A DNA stretch of 64,000 nucleotides from assembly GCA_018398815.1 (NCBI GenBank), contig CM031616.1, positions 68,603,045 through 68,667,044 on the forward strand, in the 5' to 3' direction. This DNA comes from Conus ventricosus (taxonomy: Eukaryota > Mollusca > Gastropoda > Neogastropoda > Conidae). A model generated the notes under the pieces. The model had not been told where the DNA came from and did not search any database. It was given only the letters and a program-made list of their open reading frames with translations. Every line of letters begins with the position of its first letter. Position 1 is the first letter of the stretch. Shown here one piece after another: positions 17,625 to 28,256 of the stretch. Made by a program: the position numbers and the translations under genes.

Positions 17625-20600
17625 ATGCATAAAAATTGACCAGTAAACATTAAAGACTGCCTTAGTCACAGTAAGTAATGCACCAACTAGAAAATCAAAC
17701 CAATATGGAAGGGAAAAAAGGGCCAGAAGGCCTATACCAACTGGCAGCTTAACACTGCATGTGTCCCTCAGCCACTATTACTTTGATTTACAGTGTCAGT
17801 GCTCTGCAGTTTTCTTCTCACTATGGGAAAAAAAAACCACAAAACATTCTTCTTCTGTCAAACGTCAAGTTATATTTTTTGGATTATATTCTAATGATTC
17901 ATTTACAAGAAAATGTTGCCTCAGTGCAAATGGTAAAGATGATCCTTTCTGTCTCCCTTTTTCCCATAAGTCACCAGACAAGAACAGCCTGAAGGAGGAA
18001 GCCACGCTGAAAGCCGCTTCGGCCAACGTAGCCGACACAGTGACGACATTACTCAGTCAGACTACATATTCACTGATAGAGATGGAACAGAAGTACAGGG
18101 ACGTAAGTATTACAAGGAGCATAGTATATGTTTATACATGTTCGTTTCAAAGTGAAGAGAATGACTGAATAAATGGATTATTATGTGTCGGTGTTGTAGT
18201 CAAGTGGTACTTTAATTGGGTTTGATTTTGTTGTTGTTGTTTGTGACCTCCTGAGTATCAGCTGGGTTGCATTCAGTCCCCTTGTTCTCTGAATCGTTCT
18301 TCTCAATTTCCACAGCCGTACTCAGTTTTCACTCCCTTTTAAATGTAAATTGTAATTCTTACATTCATGCTTCTGCACTTACTTGTAATTCCTCTTTATC
18401 TTTAGCCATGAGACAGCCACAATCATCAGGTTAATGTCTTTACACCCACAATCAGCAGGTTAATGTCTTTACACCCACAATCATCAGGTTAATGTCTTTA
18501 CACCCACAATCAGCAGGTTAATGTCTTTACACCCACAATCATCAGGTTAATGTCTTTACACCCACAATCAGCAGGTTAATGTCTTTACACCCACAATCAT
18601 CAGGTTAATGTCTTTACACCCACAATCAGCAGGTTAATGTCTTTACACCTACAATCATCAGGTTAATGTCTTTGCTGCTTCATGGATTGAGAAAGAAACT
18701 GAAAAGAAAGGGAAAGATCTGCAACAGTAAGAAGCCGAAAGAAAATGTCCAGCTATGCTAAATGCTTTCATTAGCAGCTTACCATATTCTGTTTTTTCTC
18801 TTTAAGTAAATTGTGGGAAAAAACACTCTAACTAGTCTAGCTAGGTAGGAAGCAATCTTGCCTTGGAAAGAGACAACAGAGGAATTTTACTTGCAGATTT
18901 CTGGTAGTTTATGTCATTCTATGATTCTTTTGAGCAGAAATTTGCAATGATGTGTGAACATGTTTTATATCATCTGTCTTCCTATCCAAGACCATCGTGA
19001 TTCCCACTTCATATTTTTTGGATTCTCTCTTGAGGGCACATAAGACCGTATGGCGAAAGTTTGGCTGTGTCTGGAGTGGCACTGTCTTCATCTGTCCGTG
19101 GGCAGGGGTGGTTGGGTCTGTGGGGTGTGCTCGGCAGCTGGAGGGTGGTGTTTTTCGCCGGTGGGCTCTGCAGTCATGAAATACGGGCTGGTACACCATG
19201 GGGGATGCACTTAAGGCTGTTAGAGCTGCATCCTGTAGTCTAATACCTTGAGAGCAGTATGTCCTGAACTTAATGAGTGTGTCGCCTGTACATGTCACAC
19301 AGCTACCAATCAGGGTGTTACAGAATGTCTAAAGCACAAGCAGTGCTTCTGGCATTCCTGCAAGCACCAGGGTTTCTTGCTTTCTTTTTTCTCTAACTTT
19401 GACCTGGAAATGCAGTGGTGGAAATTAACACGTCTCATGAATCCATGATCAGTGGATTCACTACAATTTTTTGATTCTCTCTTGAGGGACATAAGACCGT
19501 ATGGCGAAAGTTGGCTGTGTCTGGAGTGGCACTGTCTTCATCTGTCCGTGGGCAGGGGTGGTTGGGTCGTGGGGTGTGCTCGGCAGCTGGAGGGTGGTGT
19601 TTTTCGCCGGTGGGCTCTGCAGTCATGAAAACGGGCTGGTACCCCATGGGGAGCTACTTTAAGGCTTTATGAGCTGCTCCTGTAGTCTAATTTACCTCTG
19701 TTCAGGAGCAGTTTGTCCCTTATATCTTAATGGAGTGTCCTGTGGTGCCTGACCCATCCGTCAACACAGCGCACCCAAGGGTGGTCAGGACTGCTCTAAA
19801 GGCAGGCGAAGAAGTCTCTCTGGGTCCTCCCCCACCTTGGGTGTTTTTTTTTCTTCTTTCTTACTTCTGTCTCCTGAAAAGCCATCGTGAGTCGAAAATC
19901 CCTACACCACAGTATAATCCTGTTTCTGTTCGCAACGCCACCCACCTTTTTTTTTGGGGGATAGTATCCGATTGAAAACTTTTGATAAATGGAAAGGAAT
20001 CTGTGCATCTGTGGGCGGTGGTATGGTCATGTAGCGATGTCTCGGCTGGAGGGTGGTGTTGTGTGGTGGGTGCGTGGTGCATTTTGATGGGTGTGTGTAC
20101 AACATGTGGGTGATGTGGTCATGCTTAGGTGTTATGATTGATCCTTGTCTATAATTTATCTGAGGACATTATGTCCTAGTATTCTTATGGAGTGCTGTGG
20201 GACAGACCCATACAGCTACACAGCCACATCCATAGTGGATAGGACTGGCATAAAAGGATGGGGCATGTGCATCTCTGGTCCTCCCCGACGCTTCGATTTT
20301 CACATACTCGTTCTTATCAGCTCTTCAGCATCGTGAATTGCCTTGCATATTTTTGTGAATAACAATTCCTATTCCTCTGTTTCTTGCCCCCTCCTCCCCC
20401 CCCCCCTCATTTTTTTGGGGTAGGATAGGTTTAGTAAATCTATTCAGTAGAGCGCAAAATGAGTACAAGGCATGGTGGGACGGCTTATGTGTACAATTCT
20501 GCTAGAAATGTGTTCCAGTAACTAGAGTGTGTTTGGTGTGGTGAAAAATAAGTGGTCAGTGGCAATGTTGTGACTTGATGACAATTGTGTCTGGGTGAAC

Positions 20601-22283
20601 CTGCAGTTCACTTGGGTTTGTTTATGTCTTCAAAATTTTTATCAGCACAAAAACTTGGACTTTCTTTTGGCAGATTGATTAAACTTATACAGCCACTACC
20701 TCCCTCATGTGCTTTGCATGGCCCGCCCCCCCAGACCCGCATGTGCGTCATGCTCGAAGCCAAAGCCCCCCTGCGTGCTTTGCATGAAATTTCATATTTT
20801 CCTTAATCAGATTCTTTGGTGGCCACGTGATAATGCTTGCTAGAGGAAACAAATTCCAGGTTCCTGGCTTGGCTTTTGCACATGGTTATTTCCCTGCAAT
20901 TCACTGGTGTTATTTGGGTAAGACTGATGAATCGTATTCCAGTTAGCAGCGCAATTGATGTACAAGAGCATGTGACAGGGAAACAGTTCATGGAGAAATT
21001 CTGTAGAAAAAGCTGCTTCCACAGGAATACAAAGACATGCATGCAGGTAGGGAGGAAAAAAAAAAGGCATGGACAATGTTGGACTCTGATGACAAAATAT
21101 TCTCCTCGGATAGAACCAGTCCAGTTTTCACTTGGGGTAGTGTGCTGTGACAATTGCACAATGTATAATACAGTCACACCAGAAACTTGGCCTTCTCTTT
21201 GGGAACAGATTATTTATATAGTAATTATAGCAGCACCCACTTACCTCCCCTCCCCTCTGCTTTCCTCTGCCCCCCCCCCCCCCCTCCCCCCCCCCCACCA
21301 CACGCATACCCCCCCCCCTCCTGTCTTTGGATGTAGATTTTTCATCATAATTTTGCCCTGGATGATTCAGGATTCTTTTTGGTGACCCGGATTGTTTTGG
21401 GTGACCAGAATTGCTTAGGATGACCCAGGATTGCTTTTGGGACCCTGGATTACTTTGGATGACCTGGGATTACTTTGGAGGATTCAGGATTGTTTTGGAT
21501 GACCCAGGATTGTTTTGGGTGACCCAGGATTGCTTTAGGGGCCCGGGATTATGTTGGATGACCCGGGATTACTTTGGATGACCCGGGATTGCTTTGGATA
21601 ACCCAGGATTGCTTTGGGAACCCAGGATTGCTTAGGATGACCCAGGGTTGCTTGGGGGGGGGGGGGGACATGATTGCTTGTGTGTGGGGTGGGGGGTTGC
21701 TTTGGATGACCCAGGATTGTTTTGGGTGACCCAGGATTGCTTTGGGTGACCCAGGATTGCTTTGGACGACCCAGGATTGCTTTGGATGACACAGAGTCAT
21801 AGTGTGGGTGCCAGCCCTAAAGTTGCCCTTCACTGCGGCTGTTGCCAGTGTTTTAGGACTGCCGACCGCTGCACTGCCAATGAACTTACAGCCTTCTTAT
21901 TTTGCTTTTTGTTCTGGTTGACTGGTCTAAGTAAGAATTATTTGAACAAGTTTTTAGCTGAGCACTGTATGTCAAGTTTGTATGTGGGATTATACAAAAA
22001 AAGTTTCTTTTGCAGAACTTATGTAAAAAAAAAAAAAACCTCATTGAAATGACGATAATGCTTTGAATTGTGGCCAGGATCTGGAGATGCTGCTGTCGTC
22101 AGTGCAGAAAGTCGCCGACGCATCAGCTGAAGTGGCGTTTCTCACAGGTGACTTGTCATGACTCTGTAGTTCTGTGCAGAGCTGTTGGACAGCGGCTTTT
22201 AAATCATGCACAGTACAGTACACGCATATAGCTGTGTGAACAGAAGTGCGTGTCCATGCATGCATGCATATGTACATATTCAA

Positions 22284-22314
<31 letters not shown>

Positions 22315-23793
22315 TGTATGCATGCACACGCGTGCATACACACACACAGAGAAATTAATCACAGTGAGCATGCAGTAGTGTTTACATGTGTTTGTGTGAA
22401 TGCATAAATCTTAACCCATTTGTACAATGATACTTATTCAGGGATTCTTTTTTCACAAGATGAGAACTTTCCATTGCTGAAAGAAAGTCCCAGTGGATGA
22501 AGATAGGGGTGGGAGTTTTCATGTCTGTCTCCACTGTCTCCTGTTCAAAACTGCTTGGGTTTTCTCCCTTTCCATCACTTTCTCTGCACATTCACAAATG
22601 TATTTGTAACAACTCTTCATTAGCATGAAGCAGGATTAGATTGGGGGAGGGGGGGGGGGGCAGGAGGGATACTGGAAACCTTAGTTAAAGGTGAGGTTTA
22701 CCTCCTTTTGGCCGGAGGCCCTTAAGGACAAAATATCCTTGCAGACCAAAGTCTGATAATCTGGTGGCAGTTGTTGCTGGCAGTAGTGTGTCTAGTTCTG
22801 GATGGGGCTGTGGTCTGTCGTTCTCTCAACTGTAGTTCCATGTGAACTCTGGTGTTCGCTGGTGTTGGTCAGCTGATGGGTGGGTGTTGGGGTTTTCTTT
22901 GCCTCATCTGCAATCAAAAGGCCTGTCTACAGGGTCACCAGGCGGCCTTCTTCATGCTGGGGTGGTGACGGTCTGTGCCATCTGAGGCTGCTTCAAAAAA
23001 GGAGCAGGACAAGTCTGTGGAGTGCTGCCTAGTCCCTTCTATGGTCCATGTAGACTATGGCAGAGAGAGCAGATGTTCAGCCCAACCCAAGGGGGGTGTC
23101 CCCATGTCCAGCCCTCAAAAGCATGGTATCCCAACCTATGGTAATCAAAGTCAGGCAGCACTCCATCGCCGATGGCCCTATATCTCCAGCAGTTGTCTCC
23201 TGGCGACACAGGCTAGACCCTCAGTCACCCAAATGGCTGGAAGGTTTACTGCACCACCTGACACTGACCTGTCACATCGGTGTCCCTGAGAGGAGAGCTG
23301 CCACCTCTCTCTTGGTGTTCACTGCAGTGCCACCTTGCAGGGAACTGTAGATTCCTCAAATCCTAAACTTCTGAAGGAAAGATGATTTATACAGACTTCA
23401 CCGCTGATATTGTTAACGAAATATTCAGTTGCAGTGTGTGTAATTATTCTCAATTTACACGATTGCTGTGCAGGATCGGAGTTCACCAGCACCAGCCTGG
23501 GTGAGCGCATGTACCATGCAAGTCATCACATCGACGCCGCTCGTGAGCAGAGGCGGAAAGCAAAGGCAGAATTACAGGAGGTGGAAGCGCAGCGCACCAA
23601 AGCCATGGCGAAGCATGCCGAGAAAGAGGAAAGGCAAAAGCAGGCAGAGGATGCCATGTTTGGCGCGGACTTAACGGAAGATCTGGAAGAGGGAGAGAAG
23701 GAACTGTCAGAAAAAGATCTACCGGTGGAAGAGGTCACTGAAAGTGCCGAGTCACACCAGCAGGATGAGGAGAACTTGGACAAAGTATTTTGA
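16890..23793 (+). CDS. DIABLO: DIABLO/SMAC homologue, mitochondrial pro-apoptotic protein (four exons found)
   Basis: Join 16890-17060, 17971-18102, 22078-22147, 23474-23793 (693 nt, 230 residues; human has 239). Residues 1-43 are rich in Arg and lack acidic residues apart from one Glu, as in a mitochondrial presequence. TTLLSQTTYSLIE (85-97) is the signature helix of the family. DLEMLLSSVQKVADASAEVA and the following Ala/Glu/Lys-rich helix fit the SMAC helical bundle; the end is acidic. SMAC is released from mitochondria and neutralises IAP proteins through a processed N-terminal tetrapeptide. Here the aligned tetrapeptide is AVLV (44-47). About 44 residues between exons 2 and 3 of this model, relative to human, were not found in the intron. 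Confidence 0.87.
17550..17623. repeat. (GT)n microsatellite
   Basis: Interrupted (GT)n in DIABLO intron 1. Confidence 0.95.
17971..18102 (+). CDS. DIABLO: DIABLO exon 2
   Basis: Strong acceptor CTCCCTTTTTCCCATAAG, donor GTAAGT. 44 codons in phase 0, containing LSQTTYSLIE, near-identical to the vertebrate LSQTTYALIE helix. Confidence 0.93.
18422..18672. repeat. 29-bp minisatellite with alternating variants
   Basis: Nine copies of ATCA(T/G)CAGGTTAATGTCTTTA plus CACCCACA. Odd copies read ATCATCAGG and even copies ATCAGCAGG, so the true period is 58 bp. Confidence 0.97.
19010..20345. repeat. Three diverged copies of a ~0.5-kb unit
   Basis: Copies begin near 19015, 19468 and about 19870. Shared blocks are GATTCTCTCTTGAGGG, ACATAAGACCGTATGGCG, GTGGCACTGTCTTCATCTGT, CGGCAGCTGGAGGGTGGTGT and TATGTCCT..TTAATGGAGT. 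The second copy differs from the first mainly by single-base losses. The third is much more degraded. No protein recognised. Confidence 0.75.
21270..21320. repeat. Poly-C rich tract
   Basis: C runs of 17, 11 and 10 separated by a few bases. Confidence 0.9.
21366..21795. repeat. ~20-bp minisatellite
   Basis: About 20 copies of GGATGACCCAGGATTGCTTT with small indels, split by a poly-G run near 21655. Confidence 0.95.
22078..22147 (+). CDS. DIABLO: DIABLO exon 3
   Basis: Acceptor GTGGCCAG, donor GTGACT. Encodes DLEMLLSSVQKVADASAEVA then FLT plus one base of Gly. It corresponds to the human helix ending AAYQTG. Phase 0 at the start equals the end phase of exon 2, so joining them keeps the frame. 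Confidence 0.88.
22283..22350. repeat. (CA)n microsatellite
   Basis: Short (CA)n tracts with ATGCATGC interruptions. Confidence 0.9.
22690..23350. other. GC-richer block of unknown origin in DIABLO intron 3
   Basis: Several overlapping frames on the + strand stay open for 90-100 codons, but none gives a recognisable protein, and codon use looks random. Composition is richer in CCC/GGG words than the flanks. It may be a decayed mobile element. No ends identified. Confidence 0.3.
23474..23793 (+). CDS. DIABLO: DIABLO exon 4 (terminal coding)
   Basis: Acceptor GCTGTGCAG. Completes Gly and encodes SEFTSTSLGERMYHASHHID, then a Lys/Glu/Ala/Gln-rich helix (AREQRRKAKAELQEVEAQRT...) and an acidic tail ending DKVF. 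The first part aligns with human [20 protein letters not shown]. Stop TGA at 23791. Confidence 0.92.
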
Positions 23794-24203
23794 TTTTCAA
23801 GGGGGTGTGTTTTCAAAGGAAGAGAGGTGAGCTGAGAGAGAGACAGACAGACAGACAGACAGGGAAATACCTACAGTTCAACAGAAAAGTTGCTAGGGAC
23901 GCAGAAGAAAGCATGTATGTTTATACATATATTCCAGAGGTTTCCAGCCTCTTGAAAGAAGAGAGTACAGTGCAAATAGAAGAGAAACAGGAACATTATG
24001 TCAGATACCTACACTTTTCACTGGTGATAGAACTCATCACCATTTCTGCTCAAGAGAGAGATAAAGGGGGAGAGAGAGAGAGAGAGAGATATTTTTTTCC
24101 TGTTACATTTGAAGTCAAGTGAAAAGAGAGAGAATGAGAGGGAGATGTTTTTCTGTCGCATTCAAAATGAAGTGTGTCAACAATGTATGATAACATACTG
24201 ATC

Positions 24204-24209
24204 AATAAA
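24204..24209 (+). terminator. Candidate DIABLO poly(A) signal
   Basis: AATAAA about 410 bp after the stop, the first canonical signal downstream. Confidence 0.5.
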
Positions 24210-24889
24210 ATTTGTGGAAGATGTTATCACATTTGCAGAAGGATGGCTGACCAGCACATAATTTGGAATTTTGAATTACATCTGTTCCACACTGGAGAGA
24301 AATTGTTCATCTGCTTCTCTGTCTGTCGTAGCATGCACTATTTAGCCAACTATGTGAAACTTGATTTATGTTTGAATTTCACCTGTTGTATAGGTCAAGA
24401 AAACTGAGCGCACTCTTTGTTGGACTGAAAAATTCCACAATGATATACTTCTTATGGACATTGAACCCACAACTTCCAGTCACAAGACTGTGATGGCAAC
24501 CATCATGGAATATTATTGGTGAGATACTGAAAGTTTTAACTCATATGAACAACTGCTGTTGATCTTTCTTCTGCTGCAACTATCACGGCTGATCACTACA
24601 ATTATGGCTGCTACTTACATACTTCTACAACAGTAGTATCTCTGTGCAAGAGTGGAGTTGGCAATGACGAGGTATCTAGTAGAATAACACTTACCTAGGA
24701 AGTACGAGACCTCAAGTGTATGGCTTAAATTTTGCACAGGACAGGTCTCTTTTTTTTATCCTTCCCCTCTCCACTTTACCCTTAGTGATCTGATAGAAGA
24801 AACCATAGAATCCAAGTCACACATACTGTGTATTTAAGCACATGTAAAAGATGCCACTGTGACAAAAATGACATCCCAAACAAATTCAA

Positions 24890-25135
24890 TCCCACAGTGA
24901 CAAAGATGTCATCCCCCAACTAATTCTGTTCCACAGTGACAAGGATATATTTATCATCCTCCAGCAAAATTCTATCCCACAGTGACAAGGATATACCATC
25001 CTCCAGCAAAATTCTATCCCACAGTGACAAGGATATATCATCCTCCAGCAAAATTCTATCCCACAGTGACAAGGATATATCATCCTCCAGCAAAATTCTA
25101 TCCCACAGTGACAAAAATGTCATCCCACAGCTAAA
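24890..25135. repeat. 42-bp minisatellite
   Basis: About six copies of ATCATCCTCCAGCAAAATTC followed by TATCCCACAGTGACAAGGATAT. The outer copies are shorter. Confidence 0.95.
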
Positions 25136-25526
25136 TTCTATCTACAAATTTGCGTTAAAACAGTGAGTGGCACAGTGCTATGGTAAAATCCCTGCACAGA
25201 GCAGCCAGAATTTGACAGAGAAATACACTATGTCTGTGAAATGATACAGTTCACTGCAACTCTACTCATTGCTAATTTGCTACAGTATCAGTTGTTGAAG
25301 TAATACAGTTCAATCAACTCTTCTTACTGATAATTTGCTGCAGCCTTAGCTGTGAAAGTAACATCACATGACACAACTTGAATCACTGACAATTGATTCC
25401 AGGGTGACTTGGATGTCACCAGAAGTGATGGTAAAGTGTCAGTAAGAGGGTGGCTTTTACCGTGAACTGTATGCGTCAGAAGGCTTCTGTACTGCTTGAT
25501 GTGCTGGGAACTGAAAGCGAGTGTCT

Positions 25527-25965
25527 TCGTCTTCTTCTTCTTCTTCTTCTTCTTTGTATGCAGGCTGATATTTCTGCGGACACTCCCTATATGGACAGGC
25601 GAGTATTAATCCCATCTATCCAACAAAGGGAGTGCATGACCATTTTTCATCCCGCCATTAAGGCAGCCATACTCCCATCTTCGGGGAAGGTGCATGCCAT
25701 GTGTAACATGTCATCCATACCAACGGCCAAACTGGCCTTCTCTTCCGAAAGTTGGTGATGGGATTTGACGTGTGTGCAAGATGTTACGCGTGTGTTCACA
25801 CACGGAACCTTGGTTTATAGTCTCATTTGAAGGACTGTATGGGAAATGGAGTCAGAACTAATGTTAACTCTGATGGAAAAATCCCCTGTACCGAAACGGC
25901 CCGGCAGAGATTCGAACCCACAACCTTGGATTACAAGTCCGGCGCTCTACCAACTGAGATATTCT
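25527..25965 (-). mobile_element. tRNA-derived SINE, type 1, near full length
   Basis: Reverse strand from about 25965: tRNA-like head with A box ATCTCAGTTGGTAGAGCGC and B box GGGTTCGAATCTC, central domain GAGTTAACATTAGTTCTGAC...GACTATAAACC, a long 3' part (GGCCAGTTTGGCCGTTGGTA) and a (GAA)n tail (CTT repeats at 25527-25554). Other copies: 38697-38955 (5' truncated) and 43900-45125 (interrupted). Confidence 0.88.
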
Positions 25966-26131
25966 GGCCCCGAGTGACTTTGTCTGGGAGCAAGACTAAT
26001 GGCATTCGTTGATCAACAGGATGTCACATTGGATTACAAGTCCGGCGCTCTACCAACTGAGATATTCCGGCCCGAGTGACTTTGTCCGGGAGCAAGACTA
26101 ATGGCATTCGTTGATCAACAGGATGTCACAT
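25926..26131. repeat. 103-bp tandem duplication of SINE head plus flank
   Basis: TTGGATTACAAGTCCGGCGC to AACAGGATGTCACA occurs at 25926-26028 and again at 26029-26131 with few differences. The unit spans the first ~50 bp of the SINE and ~50 bp of flanking DNA. Confidence 0.92.
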
Positions 26132-26400
26132 CCATTTTGCACCCAGTTTGAGGAGATGAATGACCATTTGTTCATGCCTTGTTTTCATTGTCTTGAATGT
26201 GGTTTGCCTTGCCTGAAGAAGGCCCATGAGGTTCAAGTGCACCGTGTTTGTTTTGTAATTTTGTTTTTTTGTCTTTCATCTGGCGGTACAGTAATTTTTT
26301 CTTTGATTTTGTTTCAATTTGCGCCTGCAGTCATCTCACTTTGAAGCTGACTGAAGACATGTTAACTTGCCATGGCTTCTTGTCCAAACTCTATCCCAGA
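26132..26400 (+). mobile_element. Penelope-like remnant
   Basis: TTTTCATTGTCTTGAATG, CCTGAAGAAGGCCCATGAGG TTC, GTACAGTAATTTT and CGCCTGCAGTCATCTCACTT match the copies at 10.9 and 39.6 kb. Only one arm is present. Confidence 0.5.
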
Positions 26401-26408
26401 GACTTGAC

Positions 26409-26890
26409 TTAGTCCTTTTCGTTCCGATCGGAACACAAGGTCTGCACTGCAGATCTCCATCTCGCTCTGTCTTGGGCTGTTCTCTTGGCTTCACCCCAGG
26501 TCATGTTGGTGAACTTGAGCTCTGCCTGTAGAGTTCTTCTCCAGGTGGTGACTGGTCGACCCCTCTTCCACTTCCCCTGTGGGTTCCAGTTGAAGGCGTG
26601 GCATGGGATGTGGGCCTGTCCTCTACGCAGGGTGTGTCCAACCCAACCCCACTTCCTCATCTGGATACTCTTGGTGATTGGGTCTTGCTTCATCCGGCGC
26701 ATGAGTTCCTCGTTGGAGATTCGCTCCGGCCATCTGATGCGCAGGATCTGGCGAAGACAGGTGTTGATGAAGACTTGGAACTGGCTGTCCAGGCTCTTTA
26801 TGCGTCTCCAAGTCTCCGAACCGTACAATAACACAGACTTGACGTTGGTGTTGAACAGCCTTTCCAAAGACTGAGAAGAAATTCTAGAGG
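26409..26890 (-). mobile_element. 3' end of a non-LTR retrotransposon ORF
   Basis: Reverse strand reads SLERLFNTNVKSVLLYGSET, then FINTCLRQILRIRWPERISN, RKWGWVGHTLRR and RDRARWRSAVQTLCSDRNEK before the stop. This is the familiar post-RT region of a LINE pol (YGSETW...CLRxILxIRWP...RKWxWxGHxLR). It is open for about 160 codons, so the insertion is not very old. The 5' end is missing; the frame continues into unrelated sequence above 26890. Confidence 0.88.
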
Positions 26891-27429
26891 CACACTGAAG
26901 AAACTCTTGGTGGATAACATGGAAGAGAAGACTGGTTATAAAACAATCTGCTGTGTAAACCATCACTGAAGATAGAGTGCCGTGGAAATCCCTGGTTTTC
27001 CCATTGTCCATCATAGCATTCCTGCTGTAGTTACTCAAGGTACAACAAATGATGGTGGTGGTGATGCATTACACTCAAGTAATATTCATTCACTCATCCA
27101 CTCAAAATCGCCATGACCATGGCAAGATGAGCATATGCCAATTGAACATTAAGGGATTGTTGCTAACTCATCAATAATTGATTCATCTACCTGTGATAAT
27201 TTACCATGCATTTCTTTATTCCTGTACTGTGGCCAAGAACTGAAGTGGAGATGGAGAGAAGGAAGCCATTCCTGAAGAAAATTCCAGACGACCAGCTGAT
27301 ATGATTGGTGTCCTTTAAACTACAGAAAGTGATGCACAAAAAAAATTGTCGTGGTTTGATTGTACTGGTCATGATGTTAGAAAACAATGAGTGTGGGACG
27401 ATACACTGGATGTGTTTCCACTTGGGCAA

Positions 27430-27500
27430 ACATGTGTGTGTGTGTGTGTGTATATGTGTGTGTGTGCGTTTATGTGTGTGTGTGTGTGTGTGTGTGTAGT
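27430..27500. repeat. (GT)n microsatellite
   Basis: Interrupted (GT)n. Confidence 0.95.
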
Positions 27501-27770
27501 GTGTGTTTGTATTATGACAGCAAGTTTATTTATTTAAAAAAGGTAATTTACTATTTTCCTGTTTCTTTTTTTTTTCTTTTCAACTCCTGACCCACCAGTC
27601 TAGCCTTAAAACTATTGCAACCCCAAACATCATAGCCATCAACATACTGACATAGGATGTGAAGATGTTATTTGTGAGTAACTGGAAAAGAGAATCTTTT
27701 GATTAAAATAAGAATCTGTCCTCACTGCCAGCTCGTCAGTATTATTTATAGCCCAGTCAGCCATGGAGGC

Positions 27771-27955
27771 TGATATAACTACTGTACTCACCAGTAGTTG
27801 GCTGAGGTGAAGATACTGTAATGGGGGCCCCCCTACCTGTGGAGACGTGATCTTGCCTGAGTGCTGACCGTAATTGTACAGTCATGAGTATGGGCCGTTA
27901 CAAGATGGCGCTCCCGCCTACTGACCGGGGTGTCTGCTTACCAGAATCTACTACA
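27771..27955 (-). repeat. 3' LTR of the Gypsy element
   Basis: 185 bp, TGATATAACT...CTACTACA on the + strand. Contains CAAGATGGCGC, which resembles a YY1 site and is also in the other LTR. Confidence 0.96.
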
Positions 27956-27966
27956 TATCCCCCTCT
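27956..27966 (-). other. Polypurine tract of the Gypsy element
   Basis: AGAGGGGGATA on the - strand, immediately next to the 3' LTR, as expected for the plus-strand primer. Confidence 0.85.
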
Positions 27967-28256
27967 ACAAGTCAGTTGCCACCCCAAATCAAATTTCCCA
28001 CTAGTGACTGTTTGTCCTTGGAAGATGTAGTAATGAAACACTAATATTAATAAACTTAAAAGGGGTTCAACAACTGACTCTTTGTCCTGTACAACTTCTT
28101 TTGCTTTGGAACTAAACCCTTCCTTCCCTCACAATGAAACCACAACTGAAGACACAATGTCCCTGGGTTGGAACTAGAATAATAACTATAATTAAACTAC
28201 AACTTGAACAAATTGTAACCATTAACTGATGACTGTCTGGTGACTTGGACAAGTCA

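Noticed and set aside
20837..21385. 182-codon frame in the DIABLO intron, considered as the missing exon
   Set aside because: No similarity to the SMAC helical region, no suitable acceptor/donor pair in phase 0, and the end is poly-C translation.
24886..25166. CRISPR-like array
   Set aside because: Units are contiguous 42-bp tandem copies with no unique spacers, in a eukaryotic intergenic region.
25885..25970. Possible tRNA gene on the - strand
   Set aside because: Same reason: it is the head of a SINE with a (GAA)n tail, and part of it is tandemly duplicated.
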